Positions 20,125 through 28,500 of a DNA stretch of 55,261 bases are shown one piece after another. Each line of letters begins with the position of its first letter. The stretch's first letter is position 1. A program made the position numbers and the translations under genes. The notes beneath the pieces were generated by a model. The model had not been told where the DNA came from, ran no database searches, and worked only from the letters and a program-made list of their open reading frames with translations. The stretch is from Leifsonia sp. TF02-11 (GTDB taxonomy: Bacteria > Actinomycetota > Actinomycetes > Actinomycetales > Microbacteriaceae), in assembly GCF_017565305.1 (NCBI RefSeq), contig NZ_JAGEKP010000029.1, positions 1-55,261 on the forward strand, read 5' to 3'.

Positions 20125-20928
20125 TCAGGTGTCCGCAGCGGTGTCGACGCCGTCGCGCAGGGCGGGGCCGGTCGAGGCCGCGGCGGCACCGCTCGACTCG
20201 GCCGCGGCTGTTCCGGCGGCCGTGTCCGCGGTCTCGACGCTCTGATCGTCGGCCAGCGCGTCGCCGACGACCTCGCGCAGCTGCTCGGCGGTGATCACGC
20301 CGTGCCGGAGGATGCGCAGCTTGCCCGAGCCGGATGCCAGCGCTGTGGCGTCGACGATCGTCGAGGACGAGTCCTTGCCGTCGACGCGCTCGTACGCCGT
20401 GCCCGCCTCTCCCCCGTCGAGGTAGACGGCGACCGAATCCCCGAGCATGGCCTCCGCTTCGGCCGCGGTGCGGGCGGCCGGACGCCCGGTGAGGTTGGCC
20501 GACGACACGGCCAGCGGCCCCGTCTCCGAGAGGATCTCGAGGGCGATGCGGTCCTGCGGCATGCGCAGGGCGACGGTGCCGCGGGTCTCGCCGAGATCCC
20601 AGACGAGGGACGGCGCAGCGGGCAGGACGATGGTCAGACCGCCAGGCCAGAAGGCGGCGACGAGGGCCTCCACTTCTGCCGGCACACTCTCGGCGAGGGC
20701 CGCGAGGGTGGGGATGCCGGGAACCAGCACCGGAGGCGGCGACTGCCGGCCGCGCCCCTTGGCGTCGAGGAGACGCTGCACCGCTGCAGGGCTGAAGGCG
20801 TCGGCGGCCACACCGTAGACCGTGTCGGTGGGGATGACGACAAGCTCACCGCGCCCGATCGCCCCACGGGCGAGGCGCATGCCGGTGAGCAGTTCGGAGT
20901 CGACGGAACAGTCGTAGATAGCAGCCAT
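20125..20928 (-). CDS. L-threonylcarbamoyladenylate synthase (Sua5/YciO/YrdC)
   Basis: 267 residues. It makes the threonylcarbamoyl-AMP used for tRNA t6A modification. GELVVIPTDTVYGVAADAF and the KGRGRQSPPPVLV segment are the YrdC substrate-binding motifs. The core ends near residue 215, and an Ala/Ser/Thr-rich tail of about 50 residues follows, which is unusual but probably unstructured. The ATG at 20928 (MAAIYDCSVDSE) is chosen; an ATG at 20940 adds four residues. It is the first gene of the sua5-wecA-atpI-like run. Confidence 0.92.
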   Translation of the reverse strand: MAAIYDCSVDSELLTGMRLARGAIGRGELVVIPTDTVYGVAADAFSPAAVQRLLDAKGRGRQSPPPVLVPGIPTLAALAESVPAEVEALVAAFWPGGLTIVLPAAPSLVWDLGETRGTVALRMPQDRIALEILSETGPLAVSSANLTGRPAARTAAEAEAMLGDSVAVYLDGGEAGTAYERVDGKDSSSTIVDATALASGSGKLRILRHGVITAEQLREVVGDALADDQSVETADTAAGTAAAESSGAAAASTGPALRDGVDTAADT

Positions 20929-21006
20929 GACGGCACCCATGATAGTTGAGCGACTGCAAGGTTCTCTGCGACCGCGCGGGGACGCCGCTGGACGATACTG
21001 GTCACG

Positions 21007-21639
21007 ATGGACGTCTACTTCTTCGACTGCGACAAGACCCTCTACGACTACGACTTCCACATGCGCCTCCCCCGCCTGGCCGAGCTCGGCGGCGTCAGCC
21101 AGTACCGGCTGGCGTCGACCTGGTGGGCGGGAGGCCACGAACGCGCCGCCGAGATCGGCGAGTACGCGACCAGCGAGGAGTACCTGGCCGCGTTCGCCGA
21201 GGTGACGGGCGCGCACCTGACACTGGCCCAGTGGCAAGACGCCCGCAAGGCCGCGATGACGCCGATCGAGGGTTCGATCGCAGCACTTCACACGGCGGCG
21301 ACGCTGGGGACGGTGTCCCTGCTGTCGAACAACCCGATCCCGTTCAAGGATTCCCTGCCCGTGCTCACGCCCGAGATCGTCGATGTGCTCCGCGACAACG
21401 ACCTCGTCTCAGCCGTGCTGGGCGCGCGCAAGCCGGAACGCCGCATCTACACCCGCGCGCTCGGGCGCTTCGGCGTGCAGCCCGGCGACGCGATCCTCTT
21501 CGACGATTCGCTCGCCAACGTCGACGGAGCCCGCGAGGCCGGAATGCACGCCCATCACTTCATCCGCAACGCCGACGGATCCTTCGACACGGACGGGATG
21601 CTGGCCGCGATCCACGCGTTCGCCGAGCGCGAGCGCTGA
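21007..21639 (+). CDS. HAD-superfamily hydrolase, pyrimidine 5'-nucleotidase-like
   Basis: 210 residues. The DxDxT motif lies at FFDCDKTLYDYD (Asp7 and Asp9). Motif II is in LLSNNP, the Lys of motif III in LGARKPERRIY, and motif IV is ILFDDSLANVDGA. The helical cap resembles the SDT1/YjjG group that dephosphorylates small phosphorylated metabolites. A GATACT hexamer 7 nt before the ATG suggests a leaderless transcript. Its last 85 bp overlap the end of a convergent lipoprotein gene. Confidence 0.85.
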   Translation: MDVYFFDCDKTLYDYDFHMRLPRLAELGGVSQYRLASTWWAGGHERAAEIGEYATSEEYLAAFAEVTGAHLTLAQWQDARKAAMTPIEGSIAALHTAATLGTVSLLSNNPIPFKDSLPVLTPEIVDVLRDNDLVSAVLGARKPERRIYTRALGRFGVQPGDAILFDDSLANVDGAREAGMHAHHFIRNADGSFDTDGMLAAIHAFAERER

Positions 21640-22169
21640 GCCGAGGCGTCGTCCTCCAGCGGGCGGATCGCGTCGAGCGGCGGTGATGGAACGGGGCCCG
21701 GCCAGGGGCCGAGTTTGGATTTCACAGGTTCATCGCCGAGACGGTGAACAACGAAGACCGGTGCGTCGCGGGACCCGATGATCGGTTCCCACCCCGTTGC
21801 AGTCGCGCCATCTACGAGGCGGATCATCGACCCGTCCGACGAACTCACCGAGACGACGAGTTCGGTCGGACGCACCTCGCCGACGGACCACAGCAGACGA
21901 ATGAGGTAGTCCGCCAATCGCGCGTCGTCATGCACGGTATGGCCGCTCCGGAGGTGGACTTTGACGGTGGTCGGGACATGCTGCGTGAACCCGTCCAGAG
22001 TCGTACGGCTGCGGACCGTCGCGTTCTCGACACCGGCGATGTCGTTGAGAAGCTTCTCTGCCCCTGCTGCGCTGAGGCCTGTGTCAGTCGATGGAGCAGC
22101 AGTACAACCGGCGAGCGAAATCAGAGCGACCGCCATCGCGACGCAGACACGCGCCCTCACTGCGACCAT
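21555..22169 (-). CDS. Lipoprotein coupled to the hydrolase-like T7SS protein; candidate immunity factor
   Basis: 204 residues. A clear lipoprotein signal is present: basic start, hydrophobic core and lipobox LISLAGC with Cys22. The mature part has no family I recognise. The ATG at 22169 lies 13 bp inside the end of the 616-aa gene, so translation is coupled to it. The last 28 codons are antisense to the HAD gene. A membrane-anchored outward-facing lipoprotein next to a secreted lipase-like protein is where an immunity protein would be expected; this role is inference from context only. Confidence 0.6.
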   Translation of the reverse strand: MVAVRARVCVAMAVALISLAGCTAAPSTDTGLSAAGAEKLLNDIAGVENATVRSRTTLDGFTQHVPTTVKVHLRSGHTVHDDARLADYLIRLLWSVGEVRPTELVVSVSSSDGSMIRLVDGATATGWEPIIGSRDAPVFVVHRLGDEPVKSKLGPWPGPVPSPPLDAIRPLEDDASAQRSRSANAWIAASIPSVSKDPSALRMK

Positions 22170-24007
22170 CGCTTCGCCTCGAAGTCCGCCACGCTCACTG
22201 ATCCGCCAGGAGGAACCTGGAGCCCGCCCACGTCACGGAGTTCGTCGGTTCCCGCCCCCATCACCGCGTATCGACGCGCCGAATGCACAGCGCCAGGCAC
22301 CATCGGACCCGCCGCGTCCTCGTCCGCTGTGCGCACGCCCGTGCCACGCACGGTCGTCCACCCTGGGCGGTCCGGATTGAGACGGCCGTCCAGGGCGGCG
22401 ACGAGATCCTGGTCTGCTTCCAACGCGTAGACCCGTGTGGACCGGGGGATGGCAATTCCCCCGATCGGCGATCCGGCTGTATGAATCTCGACGACATTGA
22501 ACCCGCGGGGATCCGCAGCTATCGCCGCTGCCGCGATGCCGCCGAGGCTGAAGCCGTCGATGGAGACGGGTGGGGCATTCTCCCCCGTCGCGATCCCCGC
22601 CTGACGCATCGCTTCGTAGACGGCGCTGGACAACGACGCGTCGGATCCCTGCAGAATCGAGTAGAGATCCGAGGTCAGATCGGCGGGGCTCCCGCCGGAC
22701 GCTGTCGAGGGGTTCCAACTGGCCGTCGATGGAATCTGCACACGATGGCTCACGACACCGCCGCGCTCGTCGAGAACAGTGAAGACCCGGATGAGTGCCC
22801 GCTCGGAACCACCGATGCCGTCCAACTGTGCGAGACCAGCCACCATCGACGCCCAGTCGCTCGGGACGACTCGGCCATCAATGTCGCCGTAGCCGGGTTC
22901 GACACCCAGAGCAGCCCACGTCGAGGCCGCGCTGTCCTCCATCTGTGTCCGGTCGACGCCCTCCGCCGGGCGGACCCGCACGTCGCCGTCGTGGAAGAAG
23001 CCCACGGCGACGCCCGCGGTGACGAGGCCGGCGAGGATGTCGTCGTAGAACGGTCCCGTCGCTCCGAGGATCGCCTGGATACCGCCGACCGAGCCGGCCA
23101 GGGCGTCGTCGAGGGAGAAGGTGCGGTCGAAGGCCGCCGCCAGCGCCGCTCCGTAGCGCACCTGATCCGAGGCGACGAACGGGTTGAACGCCTCACCGTC
23201 GCCTCCGAAAGCGCGGTTTGCCTCGGCGAACGCGGCGTTGAGCGAACGCAGCGTCTCTGCACCGAATCCTCCGGCGACGGCGGCGACGGCTCCCGCGGCG
23301 AGGGCGGGGGCCGCCGCTGCGGCGACTCCCAGGTCGGCGATGGCCGCCGCCGACGCGCCGGACACGGCGAGATCGGTTCGGAGTCGGACCGCGGAGGCCG
23401 CGGCGGCCTGCTCTGCGAGCTCGCCGGCGAATGCCGCTCCCGCCGGGAGGATCGCTCCGGCCGCCACCGCCGAGGCGTGGAGCGAACCGGCCGCGGCGGC
23501 CAGCCACGCGTCGGCAGCGGCGTACGTCGACGCCACAGCACCGGTTGCTACGGCGAGCGCGCTCGCCCGGACGGCGGTCTGGGCCAGCCCGGTCGCGGCG
23601 ACGCCGACGGCGGCCTCCGCTGCTGTTCCGGTGAACGGCGACACGGCGCACGAAGCGAGAAGGTCGCCGTCGATCGCGATTCGCGCTGCGCTCGCCGCGA
23701 GTTCCGTCGCTTCGCGACTCAGCGCGGCGATCTCGCTGGTCATGGCTTCCACGTCCCGGAACGAAAGCTGCAGCCGCCCGCCCGCCGCCGCGATCGAGTC
23801 GCCGGCATCCGATCGGGCACGCGCGAGCGCAGCGCCGGCCTCCACGGTCAGCCGCTCGGTTGCCCCGCCGACGCCGCTGATCGCCCGCGCGGCGGCGACC
23901 GCCCTCTCGTCGAGCGACTCGGTGCTCGCGCGGTGGAGGGGGATTCGCGCACCCGAAACCGTGACTCCTCCGACGTGGCCGCCGCCCTCCGTTTCCGCCC
24001 GGCTCAT
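22157..24007 (-). CDS. Ala-rich helical protein with C-terminal serine-hydrolase domain; candidate T7SS effector
   Basis: 616 residues. Residues 30-300 are almost entirely Ala-rich helix, resembling the N-terminal targeting domains of LXG/WXG-type secreted toxins. Residues 400-590 look like an alpha/beta hydrolase: SIDGFSLGGIAAAAI gives a G-x-S-x-G elbow with Ser487, followed by VVEIHTAGSPIGG. Asp533 or Asp542 and His575 (GAVHSARRY) are possible triad partners. No Sec signal is present. The ATG overlaps the upstream stop by 4 bp. The family and substrate are not known to me; lipase or esterase activity is an inference. Confidence 0.6.
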   Translation of the reverse strand: MSRAETEGGGHVGGVTVSGARIPLHRASTESLDERAVAAARAISGVGGATERLTVEAGAALARARSDAGDSIAAAGGRLQLSFRDVEAMTSEIAALSREATELAASAARIAIDGDLLASCAVSPFTGTAAEAAVGVAATGLAQTAVRASALAVATGAVASTYAAADAWLAAAAGSLHASAVAAGAILPAGAAFAGELAEQAAAASAVRLRTDLAVSGASAAAIADLGVAAAAAPALAAGAVAAVAGGFGAETLRSLNAAFAEANRAFGGDGEAFNPFVASDQVRYGAALAAAFDRTFSLDDALAGSVGGIQAILGATGPFYDDILAGLVTAGVAVGFFHDGDVRVRPAEGVDRTQMEDSAASTWAALGVEPGYGDIDGRVVPSDWASMVAGLAQLDGIGGSERALIRVFTVLDERGGVVSHRVQIPSTASWNPSTASGGSPADLTSDLYSILQGSDASLSSAVYEAMRQAGIATGENAPPVSIDGFSLGGIAAAAIAADPRGFNVVEIHTAGSPIGGIAIPRSTRVYALEADQDLVAALDGRLNPDRPGWTTVRGTGVRTADEDAAGPMVPGAVHSARRYAVMGAGTDELRDVGGLQVPPGGSVSVADFEAKRWSQ

Positions 24008-24858
24008 CGGGCGATCACCCGCAGCAGAGTCGCGGTCAGCCAGGTGAGCGAATCCCTGATCTGGTCGTCGGACGCCTCAGCCAACGTGAGGGTCGCATCC
24101 AGGAGCTGCTGTTGAGTGGGTGCATGGAGGCGGGGCTCCGGGAGGCCGAGTAGCAATCGACGCCAGCCGTGTTCCGAGCCGAACCAATCGTCGCCCGCGA
24201 TGCAGCGGCCGGAACGGCCGTCGAAGCACCGGACCCGGTACCCGCTCGACTGCCTCGAGCGGAACCCCTGAAGCAGTGCCGCCGCCTGCTGCTCGACCCA
24301 CAGATCGGCGGCCACCTCCTCGACGAGCACCGGGTCGCCGTGGCGAGTCGCCTCGACGATCGCACGCGACGCGACCATGCCGATGTCTCGTGGTGCGGAG
24401 CTCCTCCGGCCGCCGGCGCAGGCGGGCACAGTGTCACGCAGTTCGGTCGCGACCCGCACTGCGGGAATCAGTGCGACATCGAAGGAGGCGGTCACCTCAG
24501 TCGCCGCGGTCGCCTCTGTCACCGCGGCGCTCGACGTGTCGCGCCGCCCGATCGACGCAGCCACGACACCGGAGACGGCGATGGTGCGACGGACCACCTC
24601 GCCCGGTGACCAGGAGACGGTCTGGACGATCCCGTCGGCGACATCCTGAAGCCCGAGTGCCAGGAGCAGGCGGGGATCGACGGCGGCCGGCGAGACATCC
24701 GGTGCGGGGTGCGACGGTGCGGGGTGCGACGGCGCGGGCGCGTCGACCGCGAACGACGGAAGCGTCAGGCCGGGAACGCTTCTGGCGATCGCGCGGAGCT
24801 GCCCTGCGGTCGGCGCGAACCGGACGCCGCCGGCGCTCATCGCCACACCGGCGCTCAT
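24004..24858 (-). CDS. T7SS-locus protein of unknown function (possible chaperone or adaptor)
   Basis: 284 residues from the ATG at 24858, which overlaps the preceding stop (ATGA). A second in-frame ATG lies at 24840. No signal peptide or membrane helix is visible. A Pro/Ala/His linker with two APSHP repeats lies at about residues 40-60. The rest is mixed, with RVRCFDGRSGRCIAGDDWFG and HGWRRLL near the end. The size and the late Trp-rich strand recall EspG-type ESX chaperones, but the resemblance is too weak to name it. It is coupled on both sides within the T7SS-like operon. Confidence 0.5.
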   Translation of the reverse strand: MSAGVAMSAGGVRFAPTAGQLRAIARSVPGLTLPSFAVDAPAPSHPAPSHPAPDVSPAAVDPRLLLALGLQDVADGIVQTVSWSPGEVVRRTIAVSGVVAASIGRRDTSSAAVTEATAATEVTASFDVALIPAVRVATELRDTVPACAGGRRSSAPRDIGMVASRAIVEATRHGDPVLVEEVAADLWVEQQAAALLQGFRSRQSSGYRVRCFDGRSGRCIAGDDWFGSEHGWRRLLLGLPEPRLHAPTQQQLLDATLTLAEASDDQIRDSLTWLTATLLRVIAR

Positions 24859-25202
24859 CGCGCCACCGCCGCGACGCCCTCTGCCACCCGAGTCAGACCC
24901 GCGCGCAGGGCGGGAGCGGCTCCGAGCGCCGTCTGCCCCGCCGCGGTGATCTGCGCCACCGAGTCGTCGACGGCGCGGACGTGCGCGTCCAGCGCGTCGG
25001 CCGCGGCATCGAGAGCTCTGGCGTGCTGCACCAGCTCGGCGACCAGTGATCGGACTCTCGAACGCAGCAGCTCCCCGGCCGCCGACGACCAGGCGCACGC
25101 CTCCGCTCTCGCGCCCGCCGCGCCGGCCTGCCCGCGAAGCGTCGCCGACGCTGTGCGGAGCGCGGCCGAGCGCGCGCGGATCCTGCTGGTGTCCCCGTAC
25201 AT
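24855..25202 (-). CDS. Small helical WXG100-like partner protein
   Basis: 115 residues, nearly all helix. EACAWSSAAGELLRSRVRSLV at about residues 34-54 has Trp-Ser-Ser in the place of the WXG turn, followed by an Ala and Arg-rich second helix. This fits a helical-hairpin ESX-type protein longer than usual. It begins 17 bp after the WXG100 gene with GAGGGG before the ATG and overlaps the next gene by 4 bp. A heterodimer with the adjacent WXG100 protein is plausible but not shown. Confidence 0.5.
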   Translation of the reverse strand: MYGDTSRIRARSAALRTASATLRGQAGAAGARAEACAWSSAAGELLRSRVRSLVAELVQHARALDAAADALDAHVRAVDDSVAQITAAGQTALGAAPALRAGLTRVAEGVAAVAR

Positions 25203-25219
25203 CGATGCCCCTCGCCCGC

Positions 25220-25516
25220 TCAGCGGCCGAGCCGGGCGGCGAGCTGCGCATCGACCTCGCTCAACGTGTGGGCGGTCGATCGCAGGAACTGGGCGAGGTC
25301 GTCCAGTCCGCCCACGGCGTTCTGGGCGCCGGTCGTGAATCGCGCGTACGCGTCGGCGAACGCTCCCGATGATCGGTCGGTCGTGAAACCGGCGGAGACG
25401 AGCCCGGCGATCTGACTCTGCAACCGGCTGAGCGTTGCGCCGATCTCCTCCCGTCCGGCGTTGAGCCGATCGGCGTTGCCGTTCAATTCTTGGAACGAGA
25501 CGTTGATGTTGGACAT
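25220..25516 (-). CDS. WXG100 family protein lacking the Trp
   Basis: 98 residues, the canonical size. Two helices (about 8-38 and 50-95) flank the turn LVSAGFTTDRSSGAFADAY, where Phe44-Thr45 stand in for W-x-G. The start MSNINVSFQELNGNADRLN is typical of type VII secretion targets. AAGGGGGAA lies upstream of the ATG. It follows the FtsK-like ATPase gene after an 83-bp AT-rich gap that probably holds its own promoter or operator. Confidence 0.8.
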   Translation of the reverse strand: MSNINVSFQELNGNADRLNAGREEIGATLSRLQSQIAGLVSAGFTTDRSSGAFADAYARFTTGAQNAVGGLDDLAQFLRSTAHTLSEVDAQLAARLGR

Positions 25517-25567
25517 TGTGCTTCCCCCTTGGTCCTCTGCCGGTCACCGGCTAGAGATTCAACATAT

Positions 25568-25580
25568 GGCATTTCATGCC
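25568..25580. promoter_or_regulatory. Palindrome upstream of the WXG100 gene
   Basis: GGCAT-TTC-ATGCC is a perfect inverted repeat in the only AT-rich gap of the secretion locus. GCATTTCA occurs in it and again at 25595-25602. On the minus strand it sits 52 bp before the WXG100 start. It could be an operator, or an mRNA hairpin that splits expression of the ATPase from the small substrates. Confidence 0.35.
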
Positions 25581-25599
25581 TGGATAAAATCTTTGCATT

Positions 25600-28500
25600 T
25601 CACGGTTTCGTCACAGCGATCTGCAGTCGCGTCAGCCTCCCTCCCTCGATCAGATAGCCCCGCCCGGCCGGGAACTCCCCGCGTGGCACCCGCGGGAACG
25701 GTGTGCGGAACAGCGCCAGGCCGTCGCCCTCGTCCGGTTGCAGAACGAGCCCCGCCCGTGCCGCTTTGAGTTCGGCGAAGATCTGCCAGGCGGTGGGCGC
25801 CGTCACCGGATCGCACTCGGCGACGACAGCCACGCCGGCGCGGCGCGCCACCTTGACGAGCCGCGCGGTCTGCGCTTCGACGGGATCGCCCTCGAAGTCG
25901 CCGACCCCCTCCACCACGATCAGGAGACGGCGGAGCTCGTCCTCGCACGCGTTCGGGATTCGCGCCGTCAGGTCCGCGACGAGTGCCGAAGTGGCGTCTG
26001 GCGTGTCGGCTGCGGCACCCCACGGTGCCGCGTCCACGAGCGCGCTGGTACGAAGCGAAACCAGGTGGGCCTCCGTGTCGGGGTGCGCGTCGAAGGCTGC
26101 TTCTACGATGGTGCGAATCGCCGTGGTCCGGCCCGATCCGAACGGACCGGAGACCACGAACAGGCCGCGCGGGGGCAGCCCCACCGGTTCGAGCGTTTCG
26201 TAGCCGACTCCGATCGTCGGCCGCCCGTCGATCACAGCCGGGAGGTCACCGCGTGGAATCCACGGCTCCAACCGTCGAATCGGCGCGGTCGGCAGCAGCC
26301 CGGCCTGCTGAACGCGCCGTGCGAGCTCGTCGAGCGCAGCGGCCTGCGCGCCCGCCTCCTGGCTGCCGCCGGGCACAGCGACCTGGACCGCGTCCCCCTC
26401 GAACACTCCGCGCCCTGGTGCGGCGTCGATGTCCTCGTCAATGCCGTCGTATGACGCGGACCGATCGGCGAACGGGGACTCGCGGCCGACTGAGCCGAGC
26501 GTGATCGTCGCCCCCAGCTTCGCGGCGAGCGCGGTCGGGATCATCCCGCTTCGACTGCAGGAGACGACGAGGTGCACGCCGACCTGCCGCCCGGTCGACG
26601 CGAGCGCGATCAGCCGGTCGAGCGGGCGTCCCGCGTCGCGGAACTCGTTCTCCGCTCGGAACCCCTCGAGGCCGTCAAGCACGAGCACGACACGCGCGAG
26701 GGCATTCCCGGTCGCGGCGCGGTACTGGCCGACTGTGGATGCGCGGGCGTCCCCCAGGAGGGTCGACCGCCGTTCGATGAGGCCGAGCAGATCGCCCAGC
26801 AGCCGGTCGATGCGTTCAGTGTCGCCTCCGGGCACGACCGATCCGACGGTCGGCAGACCGTCGAGGAGCGCAAGCCCGCCGCCTGCGCAGTCGATCGCGT
26901 ACAGCTCGACGCGTGCCAGTGGATCGAGGCCCGTCGCCGAAGCCGATACGCAGGAGGCCGTCAGGGCGGCGGCGACCGTGCGCAGCGTTGTGCTCAGGCC
27001 CGATCCGCCGCCACCGAGCACCGCAAGGTGTCCCACAGTGTCGAGGTCGACGGTGACGGGTCGCTGCCGCTGCTGTCTCGGCTCGTCACGGAGCCCGAGC
27101 GCGATCACACCGTCCGGGAAGCTCGGCAGCTCCTCCAGCCCGACGGACGTCGGGAGAGGTTCGACCCAAGGCCGGCGCGGAACGGCGATGCCGGCCCGAT
27201 CGGCCGCCGCGGACATCGTCCGTGCGAGCCGCGCAATGTCTCGCTCGTTCCGCGCACCCCGGTCCGGACGAGCGCCTGCACTCTCCTGCTCCCCGGGCTC
27301 CTCCGGCCACCGTTCGCCCGCGCCGAACGGCAGTGACTGCACCGTCAGCTCGGGACGCCGGCGCACAGATGACGTGTCACCGCCGAGGTAGCCCGTCTGG
27401 AAGATGTCCCGCCGTCCCTGGCCACGTGCGACGAGCGCGCGCCCGGGCGTCTCCACGGCGAACCCGGCGGCGTCGGGCACGCCGACCACATCGACGCTGT
27501 CCGCCGCATCGGCCACCCGGAGCGCGATGCGGAGGTTCGTGTTCGCCCGCAGGTCGTCCTTGACGACTCCGGACGGTCGCTGAGTCGCGAGCACGAGGTG
27601 CAGCCCGAGCGACCGCCCGCGCTGAGCGATGTCGAGCACGCCGGCCAGGAATTCGGGAAGGTCCGCTGCCAGCGCGGCGAACTCGTCGACCACGATCACG
27701 AGCGCGGGCGGAGCGGCCGGGTCGCCCGCGGCCTCCATCGCGGTCATGTCCTTCGCACCTGCGCGGCTCAGGACGCGCTCGCGACGGGCGAGTTCCGCGC
27801 GCAGCGAGACCAATGCGCGTCGCACCAGCGGTCGAGTCAGATCGGTGACCAATCCGACGGTGTGCGGCAGGTCCGCGCACTCGGCGAAGGCGGCTCCGCC
27901 CTTGTAGTCCACGAGCAGGAAGGTCAGTCGGTCAGGAGCGTACTCGGCGGCGAGCGCCATGATCCAGGTCTGGAGGAATTCGCTCTTGCCGGAACCCGTC
28001 GTGCCGCCGACGAGCGCGTGCGGACCGTCCGCGCGCAGGTCGAGGGCCATGGGACCGTTCTGACTCCGACCCACGACAGCGCGCAGCGCGCCTGGGTCCC
28101 GCGGGCGCCCGGGGACCCACGCGGCGGTGAGGGAGTCCGTGCGCGTCCAGCGTCGGACGATCGCCTCCGGATCCGAGGCCACGATGTCGCCGAAGAGGTC
28201 GAACATCGCGACGCTCCGGGGCAGATCCGTCTGGTCACCCACTGGCGCTCCGGAATCCGCGACAGGTGCGAGCGCTCGCGCCGCCGTCTCGGCGGCGATC
28301 GGGTCGATCGTCTCCAGTGCGCTCGGGTGAACCGTTCGCGACTCCCGCGCGAAGCCGACGGACGGAGCGCTCGCTGCGGCACCGAGGTGGACGAAGGTCC
28401 CGCAGACCGCGGGGAGCGAGTCGACCTCGTCGGCGGTCCAGATCAACGCCATTCCGACGCGGGACTCCGCCAGGGCGACCAGCCGCGACCGGTCGGCGGA

